Of a stretch of DNA of 64,000 nt, positions 17,543-27,477 are shown piece by piece. Position numbers and translations under genes: made by a program. This stretch comes from Maritimibacter sp. 55A14. Lineage in GTDB: Bacteria; Pseudomonadota; Alphaproteobacteria; Rhodobacterales; Rhodobacteraceae. How positions within the stretch are numbered: position 1 is the first letter of the stretch; each line of letters opens with the position of its first letter. Location of the stretch: the NCBI RefSeq assembly GCF_003122205.1, contig NZ_QEYE01000002.1, forward strand, positions 62,001-126,000, given 5' to 3'. Below the pieces are notes generated by a model. The model saw only the letters and a program-made list of their open reading frames with translations, was not told the origin of the DNA and ran no database searches.

Positions 17543-19366
17543 ATGTGTGGAATCGTTGGAATACTCGGAACCCATGAGGTCGCGCCGATCTTGCTGGACG
17601 GGCTCAAGCGGCTGGAATATCGCGGCTATGACAGCGCCGGCATCGCCACGGTCAATGACGGGCATCTGGACCGCCGCCGCGCCACCGGCAAGCTGATCAA
17701 CCTGTCGGACCTGCTGGTCAACGATCCGCTGCGCGGCAAGGCCGGAATCGGCCACACGCGCTGGGCCACGCATGGCGCGCCCAACACGATGAACGCGCAC
17801 CCGCACAAATCCGGTCCCGTGGCAGTCGTCCACAACGGAATCATCGAGAATTTCAAACCGTTGCGGCAGGAACTTGAAGAAGCGGGCTACGCATTCGAGA
17901 CCGACACCGACACCGAGACCATAGCGGTGCTGATCCGCAGCCTGCTCGATGCGGGGCGGGATGCGCGCAGCGCCGCTGCCGAGGCCATCGGACGGCTCGA
18001 AGGGGCCTTCGCGCTACTGCTGCTCTTCGAGGGCGAGGACGACCTGATGATCGCGGCGCGCAAGGGCTCGCCGCTGGCCATCGGGCATGGCGACGGCGAA
18101 ATGTATGTCGGCTCCGACGCGCTGGCACTGGCCCCGATGACCAGCCGTGTCACCTATCTGGAGGAAGGCGACCGCGCCGTCATCACCCGCGCCGGCGCCG
18201 AGATTTTCGACACCGCGGGCCGCCGCGCCAACCGGGACATGGAGGTGATCCAGCTCGACCTCGCGGCGAGCGAGAAGGGCCAATACCGGCATTTCATGGC
18301 CAAGGAAATCCACGAGCAGCCAACCGTGGTGGGCAACGCGATCTCGCATTACCTGACGCCCGATTGCGACGACACCCGCCTGCCCGATGGCGGGCTCGAC
18401 TTCGCTTCGGCGGACCGGGTGATCCTGGTGGCCTGCGGCACCGCCCATTACGCTTGCCTGGTTGCGAAATACTGGTTCGAGCAACTCGCCGGCCTGCCTG
18501 TGGACATGGATATCGCCTCGGAATTCCGCTATCGCGAGCCGCCGGTTTCGGACCGGTCCATCGCGATCTTCGTCAGCCAGTCGGGCGAGACCGCCGACAC
18601 GCTTGCCGCGATGCGCTATGTCCGCGGCAAGGCAGCCCGGATCGTCTCGGTCGTCAATGTGCCGACCAGTTCCATCGCGCGTGAAAGCGATCTCGCACTG
18701 CCGATCCTGGCGGGAACGGAAATCGGCGTGGCCTCCACCAAGGCCTTCACCTGCCAGCTCGCCGTGCTGGCCGCGCTTGCGATCGAGGCCGGGCGCCAGC
18801 GCGGGGCGCTGGATGCGGGCCGCGTCGCCGCGCTCTGCCAGTCGCTGCGACGGGTGCCGGGGCTGATGAATATCGCGCTGGCCTGCGAGTCGGAGATCAA
18901 GTCCATCGCCGCGCGCATATCCGAGGCCCAGGACGTGCTCTTCCTGGGCCGCGGCGCGATGTTCCCGCTGGCGCTGGAAGGTGCGCTGAAACTCAAGGAA
19001 ATCAGCTATATACATGCCGAGGGCTATGCCTCGGGAGAATTGAAGCACGGCCCCATCGCGCTCATCGACAAGAAGGTGCCAGTGGTGGTGATGACCCCCC
19101 ATGACGCGCTGTTCGAGAAGACCGTCTCCAACATGCAGGAGGTGATGGCGCGCAAGGGCCGGGTGCTGCTGATCACCGATGCGACGGGTGCTGCGGAAGC
19201 CGGCGAAGGCATCTGGCGCAGTATTATCATGCCTGAGATCGACCCGATTTTCGCACCCATCCTCTATGCCATCCCGGCGCAACTGCTGGCCTATCACGCC
19301 GCCGTCACCAAGGGCACGGACGTGGACCAGCCGCGCAACCTGGCGAAATCGGTGACGGTGGAATAG
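17543..19366 (+). CDS. glmS: glutamine--fructose-6-phosphate aminotransferase (isomerizing)
   Basis: Converts fructose-6-P and glutamine to glucosamine-6-P, entry step to amino sugars. 607 aa: class II glutaminase domain with nucleophile Cys2 (MCGIVGILG), then two SIS isomerase domains, and the diagnostic C terminus DQPRNLAKSVTVE. AGGAAAG precedes the start. No glmS-ribozyme-like leader is apparent in the 13-nt gap. Ends 10 nt from the convergent acyl-CoA synthetase gene. Confidence 0.97.
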   Translation: MCGIVGILGTHEVAPILLDGLKRLEYRGYDSAGIATVNDGHLDRRRATGKLINLSDLLVNDPLRGKAGIGHTRWATHGAPNTMNAHPHKSGPVAVVHNGIIENFKPLRQELEEAGYAFETDTDTETIAVLIRSLLDAGRDARSAAAEAIGRLEGAFALLLLFEGEDDLMIAARKGSPLAIGHGDGEMYVGSDALALAPMTSRVTYLEEGDRAVITRAGAEIFDTAGRRANRDMEVIQLDLAASEKGQYRHFMAKEIHEQPTVVGNAISHYLTPDCDDTRLPDGGLDFASADRVILVACGTAHYACLVAKYWFEQLAGLPVDMDIASEFRYREPPVSDRSIAIFVSQSGETADTLAAMRYVRGKAARIVSVVNVPTSSIARESDLALPILAGTEIGVASTKAFTCQLAVLAALAIEAGRQRGALDAGRVAALCQSLRRVPGLMNIALACESEIKSIAARISEAQDVLFLGRGAMFPLALEGALKLKEISYIHAEGYASGELKHGPIALIDKKVPVVVMTPHDALFEKTVSNMQEVMARKGRVLLITDATGAAEAGEGIWRSIIMPEIDPIFAPILYAIPAQLLAYHAAVTKGTDVDQPRNLAKSVTVE

Positions 19367-19376
19367 GCGCCCGCGG

Positions 19377-21002
19377 TCAGCCCCGGTCGCGCAGCGCGCG
19401 GCGCATGATCTTGCCTGTGGCCGTCATCGGCATCTCGTCGATCGCCTCAATGCTGCGGGGGGCGACATGGGGCGAGACGCGCGCGCGCACCCGCGCGATC
19501 AGTTCTGCCTCCAGCCCGTCGCGCGCCGCCCCCTCGCGCAGCACGACATAGGCTTTCACCACCTCGGTACGCTCCGGATCGGGCACGCCCACCGCGGCGG
19601 CCATCACCACGTCCGGGTGGCCCGCCAGGCAGGTCTCGATCTCGGTCGGCCCGATCCGGTAGCCCGCCGAAGTGATCACATCGTCGTCTCGCGCCACGAA
19701 GGTGAAATAACCCTCGGCATCCCGTCGGCCCAGATCGCCGGTGCGCATCCAGTCGCCGGTGAATTTCCCGGCGGTCTTCTCCGGTTGCTTCCAGTAACCC
19801 AGGAACATCACCGGATCGGGCCGCCGCACGGCGATCTCGCCGATCTCGCCGGGCGGCATTTCGCGTCCGTCCGCGTCGATCACGGCGACCTCGTGGCCCG
19901 GCACCGCCTTGCCCATCGAACCCGGCCGCACCTCCATCGTGCCGTGGCACGACGCCAGCACCAGGTTGCACTCCGTCTGGCCGTAGATCTCGTTGATTCC
20001 CACCCCCAGCATCTCGCGTCCCCAGGCCAGGATTTCCGCACCCAGTGACTCGCCGCCCGATCCGATGGTGCGGATATCGACGCCCGCGGGCACCTCCGCC
20101 CCGCGCATGAGCTTGAGCGCCGTGGGCGGCAGGAAAAGGTTGCGGATGCCCTCGTGCGCGATCAGCGCCCAGGCCGCGGCGGGGTCGAATTTCGCCATCC
20201 GGTGCGCGACCAGCGGCACCCCGTAATAGAGGCAGGGGATCGCCATATCCATCAGCCCGCCGATCCAGGCCCAGTCAGCCGGTGTCCAGCCCTTGTCGCC
20301 GGGCTGCGGAAAGCCTTCGTGATGGCATTCCATCGACGGCAGGTGGCCGATCAGGAACCGATGCGCGTGGAGTGCCCCCTTGGGCGGCCCGGTCGTGCCG
20401 GAGGTGTAGATCAGCACCGCCGGATCCTCGGCCATCGTTTCGACCGGGGTGAAGTCCGGCGAGGCCTCGGCCTGTGCCCCCTGCCAGTCGAGCGCGCCTT
20501 CGGCCGGGCCGTCCACGCTCAGCACCAGGCGGAGGTCCGGAAGGCGGTCGCGCAGCCCGGCCAGCTTGGGCAGGTTGGCGCGGTCGCTCACCACCGCGGC
20601 GGCACCGCTGTCGGCCAGCCGGTATTCCAGCGCCTCGGCCCCGAAGAGCGTGAAGAGCGGCAGAACGATCGCACCCAGTTTGTAGGCCGCCATGTGGGCG
20701 ATCAGAACCTCCGCCGATTGCGCCAGGTAGACTGCGACGCGGTCGCCCTGCCCCACGCCCCCGTCCCGCAGGACGTTCGCCAGCCGGTTCGATGCCTCCG
20801 AAAGCGCACCATAGGTAATCTCGCGGCGTGCGCCCCCAGCCCCGATTTGCACAATTGCGACTTTTTCAGGGCAAAATCTGGCCCATTCCTCGCAACACAC
20901 GTCAGCAATGTTGAACCTTTTCAACACCGGCCAGCGGAACGCCTTCCGCATATCCTCCCAAGGCGCGAGCGCGGGAACCAGGCGGCGTTCGGGCTCGCTC
21001 AT
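19377..21002 (-). CDS. AMP-dependent acyl-CoA synthetase
   Basis: 541-aa ANL-superfamily ligase that would activate a carboxylic acid to its CoA thioester via an acyl-adenylate. P-loop-like A3 motif TSGTTGPPKGAL (about 180-191), A5 NEIYGQTE, A7 TGDLGRRDAEGYF, A8 RDDDVITSAGYRIGP and the A10 lysine in TATGKIMRR. Sequence style is that of the acetyl/medium-chain (ACSM-like) branch; chain-length preference cannot be read. Its ATG overlaps the stop of the upstream lipoprotein gene (ATGA). Confidence 0.88.
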   Translation of the reverse strand: MSEPERRLVPALAPWEDMRKAFRWPVLKRFNIADVCCEEWARFCPEKVAIVQIGAGGARREITYGALSEASNRLANVLRDGGVGQGDRVAVYLAQSAEVLIAHMAAYKLGAIVLPLFTLFGAEALEYRLADSGAAAVVSDRANLPKLAGLRDRLPDLRLVLSVDGPAEGALDWQGAQAEASPDFTPVETMAEDPAVLIYTSGTTGPPKGALHAHRFLIGHLPSMECHHEGFPQPGDKGWTPADWAWIGGLMDMAIPCLYYGVPLVAHRMAKFDPAAAWALIAHEGIRNLFLPPTALKLMRGAEVPAGVDIRTIGSGGESLGAEILAWGREMLGVGINEIYGQTECNLVLASCHGTMEVRPGSMGKAVPGHEVAVIDADGREMPPGEIGEIAVRRPDPVMFLGYWKQPEKTAGKFTGDWMRTGDLGRRDAEGYFTFVARDDDVITSAGYRIGPTEIETCLAGHPDVVMAAAVGVPDPERTEVVKAYVVLREGAARDGLEAELIARVRARVSPHVAPRSIEAIDEMPMTATGKIMRRALRDRG

Positions 21003-21451
21003 CGCGCATAGACCTTCAGTTCGGGCAGGTCCGTTAGCGGCAGATCCAGCACCCGCATCGCGGAAAGCGAGATCAGGCTGCCGCCCTGATGCGGGATCAG
21101 CACCACCTGCGCCGAACGGCCCGCGGCGCTGACCACGCGGCCGGGCCGCTCACGCGTGACGAGCGGGGTCTTCACCCAGAAGCCTTCGGTGCGGACATCG
21201 CCCAGCGCCGCCACGGTCGTGCCAAGAAGGCGGCCGGCGCCGCCCTGTCCGGCCGCGGCCTGTCGCTGCGCCGCGCTGGAGGTGTCGAATTCTTCGGCCG
21301 TGCGGGCCTGCGGGTTCGCCGGCGCCGGTGCGGGCGCCTCGGGCGCGGTGGCGGGCGCAGGCTCGGGCGCCTTGCGCCACGGAAGCTTCGGACTCCAGCT
21401 GCAGCCTGCCAGCGAAAGAACCAGAACGATAAAAGCGAGACGAACAGGCAA
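20999..21451 (-). CDS. predicted lipoprotein coupled to acyl-CoA synthetase
   Basis: 150-aa protein with a short signal peptide and lipobox LAGC (Cys17), then a Pro/Ala-rich linker (about 25-50) and a compact C-terminal domain (about 75-150; [30 protein letters not shown]). The start is most likely TTG at 21451, the only plausible initiator that gives an export signal; GGGAGG lies 6 nt upstream. The frame is open further upstream but would put the signal peptide internally. Similar small Rhodobacterales lipoproteins are sometimes labelled D-galactarate dehydratase, which nothing in this sequence supports. Function unknown. Confidence 0.75.
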   Translation of the reverse strand: MPVRLAFIVLVLSLAGCSWSPKLPWRKAPEPAPATAPEAPAPAPANPQARTAEEFDTSSAAQRQAAAGQGGAGRLLGTTVAALGDVRTEGFWVKTPLVTRERPGRVVSAAGRSAQVVLIPHQGGSLISLSAMRVLDLPLTDLPELKVYAR

Positions 21452-21557
21452 ACCGGACCTCCCAGCGGTTGATGCGCCCAAGCTAGGCTGCCCTTGGGAC
21501 CAGTTCAACGCAGGATCGCGCTTGCCGCGGCGGGACCGCGCGCATAGGTTACCGGGC

Positions 21558-22568
21558 ATGACATCCGCACCGCTCATCGACCCGTTCGCACGCCCGATTA
21601 CCTATCTTCGGGTGTCGGTGACCGACCGCTGCGATTTCCGCTGCGTTTATTGCATGTCGGAGAACATGACGTTTCTGCCCAAGCGCGAGCTTTTGACGCT
21701 GGAGGAACTGGACCGCATGTGCACCGCCTTTATCGGGCTGGGGGTGGAGAAGCTGCGCATCACCGGCGGTGAGCCGCTGGTGCGCCGGGGCATCATGACA
21801 TTCTTCGAGTCGATGGGCCGGCATCTGGAGAGCGGCGCGCTGAAGGAACTGACGCTGACCACCAACGGCTCGCAGCTTCGCCGTTTCGCCGCCGATCTGG
21901 CCGCTTGCGGGGTCCAACGGGTCAATATCTCGCTCGACACGCTCGATGACAGGAAATTCTCCGACATCACGCGCTGGGGCCGGCTGGCGCAGGTGCTTGA
22001 CGGGATCGACGCGGCGCAGGATGCGGGGCTTCGGGTGAAAATCAACACCGTGGCGCTCAAGGGTTTCAACGAGGACGAGCTATTCAGCCTCGTGGAATGG
22101 TGCGAGGGCCGCGGCATGGACCTGACCTTCATCGAGGTCATGCCGATGGGCGATCTCGGCAACGAGGACCGGCTGGACCAGTACTGGCCGCTCTCCGACC
22201 TGCGGGGCCGGCTGGCGGAACGCTTCACACTGCAGGATCTGGCAGAAAGCTCCGGCGGGCCTGCGCGCTATGTCCGCCTGATCGAGACTGGCCAGAAGAT
22301 CGGCTTCATCACGCCGCTCACGCATAATTTCTGCGAAAGCTGCAACCGGGTGCGGATGACCTGCACGGGCGAGCTTTACATGTGCCTGGGCCAGGAGGAC
22401 AGGGCCGACCTGCGCGCGCCGCTGCGCACCAATCCCGAGGACGACGGCCCGCTTCTGGACGCGATCCGAGAGGCGATCGGCCGCAAGCCGAAGGGTCATG
22501 ATTTCGACTATTCGCGCCAGCGCGTGGACGGGCAGGTCTCCCGCCACATGAGCCATACCGGCGGCTAG
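21558..22568 (+). CDS. moaA: GTP 3',8-cyclase (molybdenum cofactor biosynthesis)
   Basis: Radical-SAM enzyme that, with MoaC, converts GTP to cyclic pyranopterin monophosphate. 336 aa: N-terminal [4Fe-4S]/SAM motif C25-x3-C29-x2-C32 (CDFRCVYC), glycine-rich [10 protein letters not shown], a C-terminal second cluster motif ([11 protein letters not shown]) and the functionally important GG terminus. The ATG at 21558 gives the family N terminus; the longer frame to 21156 is antisense to the lipoprotein gene. Divergent from that gene (106 bp) and overlapping olsB convergently by 4 nt. Confidence 0.96.
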   Translation: MTSAPLIDPFARPITYLRVSVTDRCDFRCVYCMSENMTFLPKRELLTLEELDRMCTAFIGLGVEKLRITGGEPLVRRGIMTFFESMGRHLESGALKELTLTTNGSQLRRFAADLAACGVQRVNISLDTLDDRKFSDITRWGRLAQVLDGIDAAQDAGLRVKINTVALKGFNEDELFSLVEWCEGRGMDLTFIEVMPMGDLGNEDRLDQYWPLSDLRGRLAERFTLQDLAESSGGPARYVRLIETGQKIGFITPLTHNFCESCNRVRMTCTGELYMCLGQEDRADLRAPLRTNPEDDGPLLDAIREAIGRKPKGHDFDYSRQRVDGQVSRHMSHTGG

Positions 22569-23329
22569 CCGGCCGTGGCCCGCAAGAGCCGCGCGCGGCC
22601 GGGCGGGATGGCGCGGATTTCCAGTCCGGTGAAGACATGCAGCGTGTTGAGTTCCCGGTCCACCACGGCATGGTCGCTGACCCAGCCGCCCATCAGCAGA
22701 TAGGTTCGCAGCAGGGGCGGCATCCGGCTCATCGCGAGCTTCAAATCGGGAGTGGAACGTCCGAGCTTGCGCGCGAAACGGAAGACCGCCGGCGCCTTGA
22801 CCCGCGGCAGCCAGCGTTTCGGCGCAAGGTGGCGTTCGGCCAAAAGCGCGAAGGCGTCCATATAGGCCTCGGCCTCGGTCCCGTCGAAGGAGGAGCAGCC
22901 GAAGAGCATCTCCACCCCCTGCGCGTCCACATAGCGCGTCATCGCCGCCCAGGCCACGCGCAGCACGTCCGGGTCGTGCACGTCGGGATGGATGCAGAAC
23001 CGGCCCATCTCGACCATGGGGCCGTCAAAATCCTCCAGTGCAGACAATTCGTAATACTGCGCCGAATAGCTGCGCCCGATCTCGGCGCCGCCGCTAAGAT
23101 GCAGGATACGGAAGCAGCAGACCAGCCGCCCGGTGCGCGTGTCCTCGACCAGCACATGGGCGCAAGCGGCGTCGAAGGCGTCGGCGTCGCGGCCCTCCTC
23201 GCACGCCAGGCCACGTCCCGCCCCGCGCGCCGCGATGAACGCGGCGTAGCGAAGGCGTTGCGCCGCCTCGACATCTGCCGTCCCTTCGGCGAAGCGGGCA
23301 CGGTACCGCCCCTTGGAAAAGCCCCGCAT
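22565..23329 (-). CDS. olsB: L-ornithine N-alpha-acyltransferase (ornithine-lipid synthesis)
   Basis: 254-aa GNAT-like acyltransferase of the OlsB/PlsC-associated family, which N-acylates ornithine with 3-hydroxyacyl-ACP in the first step of ornithine lipid synthesis. Conserved segments: [38 protein letters not shown]. The ATG at 23329 has GGAGG about 8 nt upstream; the longer frame to 23389 is less likely. The O-acyltransferase olsA is not adjacent. OlsB homologues are often annotated as hemolysin-like. Confidence 0.85.
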   Translation of the reverse strand: MRGFSKGRYRARFAEGTADVEAAQRLRYAAFIAARGAGRGLACEEGRDADAFDAACAHVLVEDTRTGRLVCCFRILHLSGGAEIGRSYSAQYYELSALEDFDGPMVEMGRFCIHPDVHDPDVLRVAWAAMTRYVDAQGVEMLFGCSSFDGTEAEAYMDAFALLAERHLAPKRWLPRVKAPAVFRFARKLGRSTPDLKLAMSRMPPLLRTYLLMGGWVSDHAVVDRELNTLHVFTGLEIRAIPPGRARLLRATAG

Positions 23330-23455
23330 GCTCAACGCCTCCACTCGGCCCGGACGCGGCCGACGCCGCGCCACGTCCCTGCCGGGCACAGTCTATCCAC
23401 AAAAGCCGCTACAGGGAAATTACAACCGGCCCGGCGCCGGGGAATTGCCGTCGCG

Positions 23456-23935
23456 TCAGCCGTTCGGTCCGGGTTGGCCGCCCCCGATCGTATCGGCCAG
23501 GCCCAGCCGGCCGAAGTTTCGCGTGAGCTGTTCGAGCAGCGTCATGTCGCGGATCGAAGTCTCCGTGACCCGGCGCGACAGCGCGACGACCCGCCCGTCT
23601 TCCAGCCCGAAGCGCTCCACGTTGCTCACCACGTCGGCATCGTCGAAGGAGATCGCGACGATCTCGCGCTGCACTTCCTTGGGCTTGAGCGCCCCGAAAT
23701 GGCGCATCCGGCTGGAAACGTAGTACCAGGCCGAATCTTCCAGAACCCCGGTCGAGGAGGGCCGGCCGATCGTCTCCTCCACGGAGCCGCGCGTGTCCAC
23801 GCCGACGATGACATTCTCCAGCTCCGTCTCGGGCGGGGTGTATCCGTGGTCACGGTATTGCGTGGCGCAGGCGGCAAGCCCGGCCAGCCCCAACGCCGCC
23901 ACGAGCGCCCGTCCCAACCGGAGAATCCCATGCAT
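23456..23935 (-). CDS. bamE: outer membrane assembly factor BamE (SmpA/OmlA)
   Basis: 159-aa lipoprotein of the BAM complex that folds outer-membrane proteins. Signal peptide with lipobox LAAC (Cys23), then the SmpA/OmlA domain (about 35-115) with the GVDTRGSVEETIGRPSST turn and ending AISFD. The C-terminal tail (about 115-159) goes beyond the core. Start ATG at 23935 (GAGGG upstream); the earlier in-frame codon is TTG. Divergent from yceD, the usual arrangement in this order. Confidence 0.9.
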   Translation of the reverse strand: MHGILRLGRALVAALGLAGLAACATQYRDHGYTPPETELENVIVGVDTRGSVEETIGRPSSTGVLEDSAWYYVSSRMRHFGALKPKEVQREIVAISFDDADVVSNVERFGLEDGRVVALSRRVTETSIRDMTLLEQLTRNFGRLGLADTIGGGQPGPNG

Positions 23936-24048
23936 GCCGCCCTCTTGCCTCGCCTGCAAATCCTTCGTATCCGCTTATAGAAGACAGCCAACGCATTCAA
24001 GGACGCAAAACCCTGCAACAACGCGGGGCAGCGCCGCCGGATACGAAC

Positions 24049-24594
24049 ATGACCGATACCTCTCCCCGCCCTGGCCACCGGCTACGCCCCGGCGAGCTTG
24101 CGACACGGCGCGAAACTCCCTTCAGGGTGGAGCCCGACGCCGCCGCGCGCGCCGCGATGGCGGACGAACTCGATGTGCTGAACCTGGCCAAACTGCGGCT
24201 GGAGGGCAGCCTCGGCCCCAGCGGGCGGCGCGACTGGCTGCTGCGCGCGCAGCTTGGCGCGACCGTGACGCAGGCCTGCGTCGTGACGCTGGCACCGGTG
24301 ACAACGCGCATTGACGTGCCGGTGCGCCGCCTCTACCTCGCGCAGATGGAAGATCCCGGCAGCGGCGAGGTCGAGATGCCCGAAGACGACACGCGCGAGC
24401 CGCTGCCCGAAGAGATCGACCTCGAGGCGCTGATGCTGGAGGCGCTGGCGCTGGCCATTCCGCCCTATCCGCGGGCCGAAGGCGCGGCGCTGGACCAGGC
24501 CATTTTCGCGCCGCGCGGGGCCGAACCGCTGACCGACGAGGCGATGCGGCCCTTCGCCGGTCTGGCGGGGTTGAAGAAGAAACTGGACGAATAG
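24049..24594 (+). CDS. yceD: YceD/DUF177 family protein
   Basis: 181-aa member of DUF177, which almost always precedes rpmF and is linked to 23S rRNA accumulation or processing. The conserved core QLGATVTQACVVTLAPV (about 69-85) and the acidic stretch EVEMPEDDTREPLPEEIDL are present. 169 bp separate it from rpmF, and a promoter candidate lies in that gap. Confidence 0.88.
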   Translation: MTDTSPRPGHRLRPGELATRRETPFRVEPDAAARAAMADELDVLNLAKLRLEGSLGPSGRRDWLLRAQLGATVTQACVVTLAPVTTRIDVPVRRLYLAQMEDPGSGEVEMPEDDTREPLPEEIDLEALMLEALALAIPPYPRAEGAALDQAIFAPRGAEPLTDEAMRPFAGLAGLKKKLDE

Positions 24595-24617
24595 CGCCGG
24601 GAAAGACGAAAAGGGGC

Positions 24618-24645
24618 TTGCGAATTCATCCTATCGCAGTATGTT
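24618..24645 (+). promoter_or_regulatory. candidate promoter of the rpmF-plsX-fabH unit
   Basis: TTGCGA (24618-24623), 16-nt spacer, TATGTT (24640-24645), leaving about 112 nt of leader before rpmF. The 169-bp gap yceD-rpmF shows no coding capacity otherwise. Confidence 0.45.
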
Positions 24646-24763
24646 CCCGGCCTCGTTTGCACGCAGGATCGAAGGCGGTGACGCACCGGGTGCGATCCGA
24701 ACATCACGCCCGAATTCCGGGCAAGTCACAGGGGTTCCGACCCCACAAACCCGAGGTTGAGAT

Positions 24764-24973
24764 ATGGCAGTCGGTCAAAACAAGGTTACGCGCTCCCGCC
24801 GGAACATGCGCCGTGCGCATGATGCGCTGACGGCCGAGAATCCGAACGAATGCTCGAACTGCGGCGAGCTGAAGCGTCCCCATCACGTCTGTGCGGCCTG
24901 CGGCCATTACGACGACCGCGAGGTTGTCGCGCTGGCCGATGAGGTGGAACTGGACGACGAAGACGCTGCGTAA
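24764..24973 (+). CDS. rpmF: 50S ribosomal protein L32
   Basis: 69-aa basic ribosomal protein with the invariant N terminus [20 protein letters not shown] and the zinc-ribbon pairs C-x2-C (CSNCGELK) and C-x2-C (CAACGHY). The C terminus is acidic (VELDDEDAA), as is usual in alphaproteobacteria. Followed 21 nt later by plsX, the classic linkage of ribosome and phospholipid synthesis genes. Confidence 0.97.
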   Translation: MAVGQNKVTRSRRNMRRAHDALTAENPNECSNCGELKRPHHVCAACGHYDDREVVALADEVELDDEDAA

Positions 24974-24994
24974 CCCGCAAGGGCGCAGGCGCGC

Positions 24995-26101
24995 ATGACA
25001 GTCGATCCCGTCCGCAAGGCCGCGAAGGCCCCCGACACCGTCATTTCCATCGATGCGATGGGCGGTGACAAGGGACCGTCTGCGGTCGTTGCCGGCATGG
25101 CGAAATCGGCTGAGAAGAATCCGGATATCCGGTTCATCGTGCATGGGCCGGAACCCAAGCTGCGCGCCTTGATCGGCCGCCGCCGCGGCCTGGCCGAACG
25201 CTGCGAAATCAGGCATTGCGACCTGGCCGTGTCGATGGGCGAGAAGCCCAGCCACGTGATGCGCCACGGCAAGGGCACCTCCATGTGGTCGGCCATAGAA
25301 TCGGTGCGCGAGAAGGAGGCGACGGTCTGCGTCTCCTGCGGCAATACCGGCGCGCTGATGGCACTGTCGATGGTACGGCTGCGCAAGGTGCCGGGCGTGA
25401 ACCGGCCCGCCATCGCCTGCCTGTGGCCCTCGCGCAATCCCGGCGGTTTCAACCTCATGCTCGATGTCGGCGCCGATATCCGCGCGGATGCCCAAGACCT
25501 GCTGCAATACGCGATCATGGGCGCCTCCTATGCGCGCAACGGCCTGAACCTGACGCATCCGCGCATCGGCCTGCTCAATGTCGGCACGGAAGATCACAAG
25601 GGGCGCACCGAACTCAAGGCCGCGCATGAGCTGATCGCGGCAAGTGCGGCGGATCACGATTTCACCTATGTCGGCTTCGTGGAGGGCGGCGACATCCCCT
25701 CCGACCGGGTGGACGTTGTCGTGACCGACGGCTTCACCGGCAATGTCGCGCTCAAGACCGGCGAAGGCACCGCGACTCTGGTGCGCGACCTGCTGCGCGA
25801 TGCCTTCAAGCACTCGCCGCTGTCGCGCATTGGCGCACTCTTCGCGTTGACCTCGCTCAAGCGGCTGCAAAAACGCATCGACCCGCGGCGGGTGAATGGC
25901 GGGGTTTTCCTCGGGCTCAACGGCACGGTGATCAAGTCGCACGGCGCGGCGGATGCGACGGGGGTCTCGGCGGCGATTAAGCTGGCCTTCCAACTGGCCC
26001 AGTCGGGCTTTACCGAAAGGCTCGCGGCGCGGGTTGCAACCGGGATACCGCCGCGCCATGATCCCGAAACGGAAATATCGGAAAGCGGTTCGAATAAATG
26101 A
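24995..26101 (+). CDS. plsX: phosphate acyltransferase PlsX
   Basis: 368-aa enzyme making acyl-phosphate from acyl-ACP for the PlsY step of phosphatidate synthesis. The family core IDAMGGDKGPSAVV (about 20-33), SCGNTGALMA and GFTGNVALKTGEG are all visible. Its stop overlaps the fabH ATG (ATGA). Confidence 0.96.
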   Translation: MTVDPVRKAAKAPDTVISIDAMGGDKGPSAVVAGMAKSAEKNPDIRFIVHGPEPKLRALIGRRRGLAERCEIRHCDLAVSMGEKPSHVMRHGKGTSMWSAIESVREKEATVCVSCGNTGALMALSMVRLRKVPGVNRPAIACLWPSRNPGGFNLMLDVGADIRADAQDLLQYAIMGASYARNGLNLTHPRIGLLNVGTEDHKGRTELKAAHELIAASAADHDFTYVGFVEGGDIPSDRVDVVVTDGFTGNVALKTGEGTATLVRDLLRDAFKHSPLSRIGALFALTSLKRLQKRIDPRRVNGGVFLGLNGTVIKSHGAADATGVSAAIKLAFQLAQSGFTERLAARVATGIPPRHDPETEISESGSNK

Positions 26102-27075
26102 CCATAACACGGGCCGTCATAAGAGGTGTCGGGCATTACCTCCCCACGCGGGAAGTTCCCAACAGCGAGTTCGAGAAGACCCTCGACACCAGCGACGAGT
26201 GGATCCGCTCCCGCAGCGGAATCGAGCGGCGGCATTTCGCGGCCGAGGACGAGACGACGGCCAGCATGGCGCTGGAAGCCGCGCGCGCGGCCCTGGCCGA
26301 TAGCGGCGTGGACGCGGCCGATCTGGACGGCATCATCGTCGCCACTTCGACCCCCGATCTGACCTTCCCCTCGACCGCGACCAAGGTTCAGGCGGCGCTC
26401 GGCATGACCGCCGGCTTCGCTTTCGATCTGCAGGCGGTCTGTGCAGGTTTCGTCTATGCGCTGGCCAATGCCAACGGCATGATCCTCTCCAACCAGGCCA
26501 AGCGGGTTCTGGTGATCGGTTCGGAGACCTTCTCGCGCATCCTGGACTGGAGCGACCGGACCACCTGCGTGCTCTTCGGCGACGGCGCCGGCGCGGTCGT
26601 GCTGGAAGCCGCCGAGGGCGAGGGTACTCCGGAGGATCGCGGCATCCTCTCGGCCGATCTGCATTCCGACGGGCGCTTCCGCGACTTGCTCTACGTGGAT
26701 GGCGGTGTCTCCACCACCGGGACCGCCGGTTGCGTCCGGATGGAAGGGCGCGAGGTGTTCCGCCACGCGGTCGAGAAACTGGCCAGCAGCGCCGAGACAG
26801 CGCTGGAGAAGGCGGGGCTGACCGGGGCCGATGTGGACTGGGTCGTGCCGCATCAGGCCAACCTGCGGATCATCCGCTCCACCACCGCGAGGATGGGCAT
26901 CGACATGGACCGCGTGGTGGTCACCGTGCAGGATCACGGCAACACCTCGGCGGCCTCGATTCCGCTCGCGATGTCGGTCGGAAAGGCGCAGGGCAAGATC
27001 AAGCAAGGCGACCTGATCGTGACCGAAGCCATCGGCGGCGGGCTGGCCTGGGGGGCCGTTGTTTTGCGCTGGTAG
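26098..27075 (+). CDS. fabH: beta-ketoacyl-ACP synthase III
   Basis: Starts fatty-acid synthesis by condensing acetyl-CoA with malonyl-ACP. 325 aa with the catalytic triad: Cys115 (QAVCAGFVYA), His in VVPHQANLRI (about 250) and Asn in DHGNTSAAS (about 280). Thiolase fold, normal length. Translationally coupled to plsX. Confidence 0.97.
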   Translation: MTITRAVIRGVGHYLPTREVPNSEFEKTLDTSDEWIRSRSGIERRHFAAEDETTASMALEAARAALADSGVDAADLDGIIVATSTPDLTFPSTATKVQAALGMTAGFAFDLQAVCAGFVYALANANGMILSNQAKRVLVIGSETFSRILDWSDRTTCVLFGDGAGAVVLEAAEGEGTPEDRGILSADLHSDGRFRDLLYVDGGVSTTGTAGCVRMEGREVFRHAVEKLASSAETALEKAGLTGADVDWVVPHQANLRIIRSTTARMGIDMDRVVVTVQDHGNTSAASIPLAMSVGKAQGKIKQGDLIVTEAIGGGLAWGAVVLRW

Positions 27076-27106
27076 CGAATTTCCACCGGCTTTCAAGCCG
27101 TTGATA

Positions 27107-27136
27107 TTGACTCCTAATCCTGTCTCTCCGTATCCT
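27107..27136 (+). promoter_or_regulatory. candidate promoter of ihfA-merR
   Basis: TTGACT (27107-27112), 18-nt spacer, TATCCT (27131-27136), about 24 nt before the ihfA ATG. Just upstream (27089-27100) a short CGGCTT/AAGCCG inverted repeat could end fabH transcripts, but it is weak. Confidence 0.45.
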
Positions 27137-27159
27137 TCCGCCGATACAGGGGGACAACA

Positions 27160-27462
27160 ATGAGCGCAAAGACACTGACGCGCATGGATCTCAGCGAAGC
27201 GGTGTTCCGCGAAGTGGGTCTGTCGCGCAACGAATCCGCAGAACTGGTCGAGAGCGTCCTGCACCACATGTCCGAGGCGCTGGTGCGCGGCGAGACGGTA
27301 AAAATCTCGTCTTTTGGCACCTTTAACGTCCGGGACAAATCCGCACGCATCGGCCGGAACCCGAAAACCGGGGAGGAGGTTCCGATCCATCCGCGCAGGG
27401 TCCTGACCTTCCGCCCGTCTCATCTGATGAAGGACCGGGTCGCGGCAGGCAACAAGCGGTAG
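27160..27462 (+). CDS. ihfA: integration host factor subunit alpha
   Basis: 100-aa HU/IHF-fold DNA-bending protein. The family signature lies in the arm region (about 47-66: [20 protein letters not shown]), followed by the Pro-containing beta-arm tip and RVLTFRPS. Pairs with IhfB. GGGGGACAACA precedes the ATG. A MerR-type gene follows 15 nt later. Confidence 0.96.
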   Translation: MSAKTLTRMDLSEAVFREVGLSRNESAELVESVLHHMSEALVRGETVKISSFGTFNVRDKSARIGRNPKTGEEVPIHPRRVLTFRPSHLMKDRVAAGNKR

Positions 27463-27477
27463 GCAAGGCCGGATCAG

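Noticed and set aside
21156-21557. Extension of moaA upstream
   Set aside because: It is antisense to the lipoprotein gene; the radical-SAM family starts at ATG 21558.
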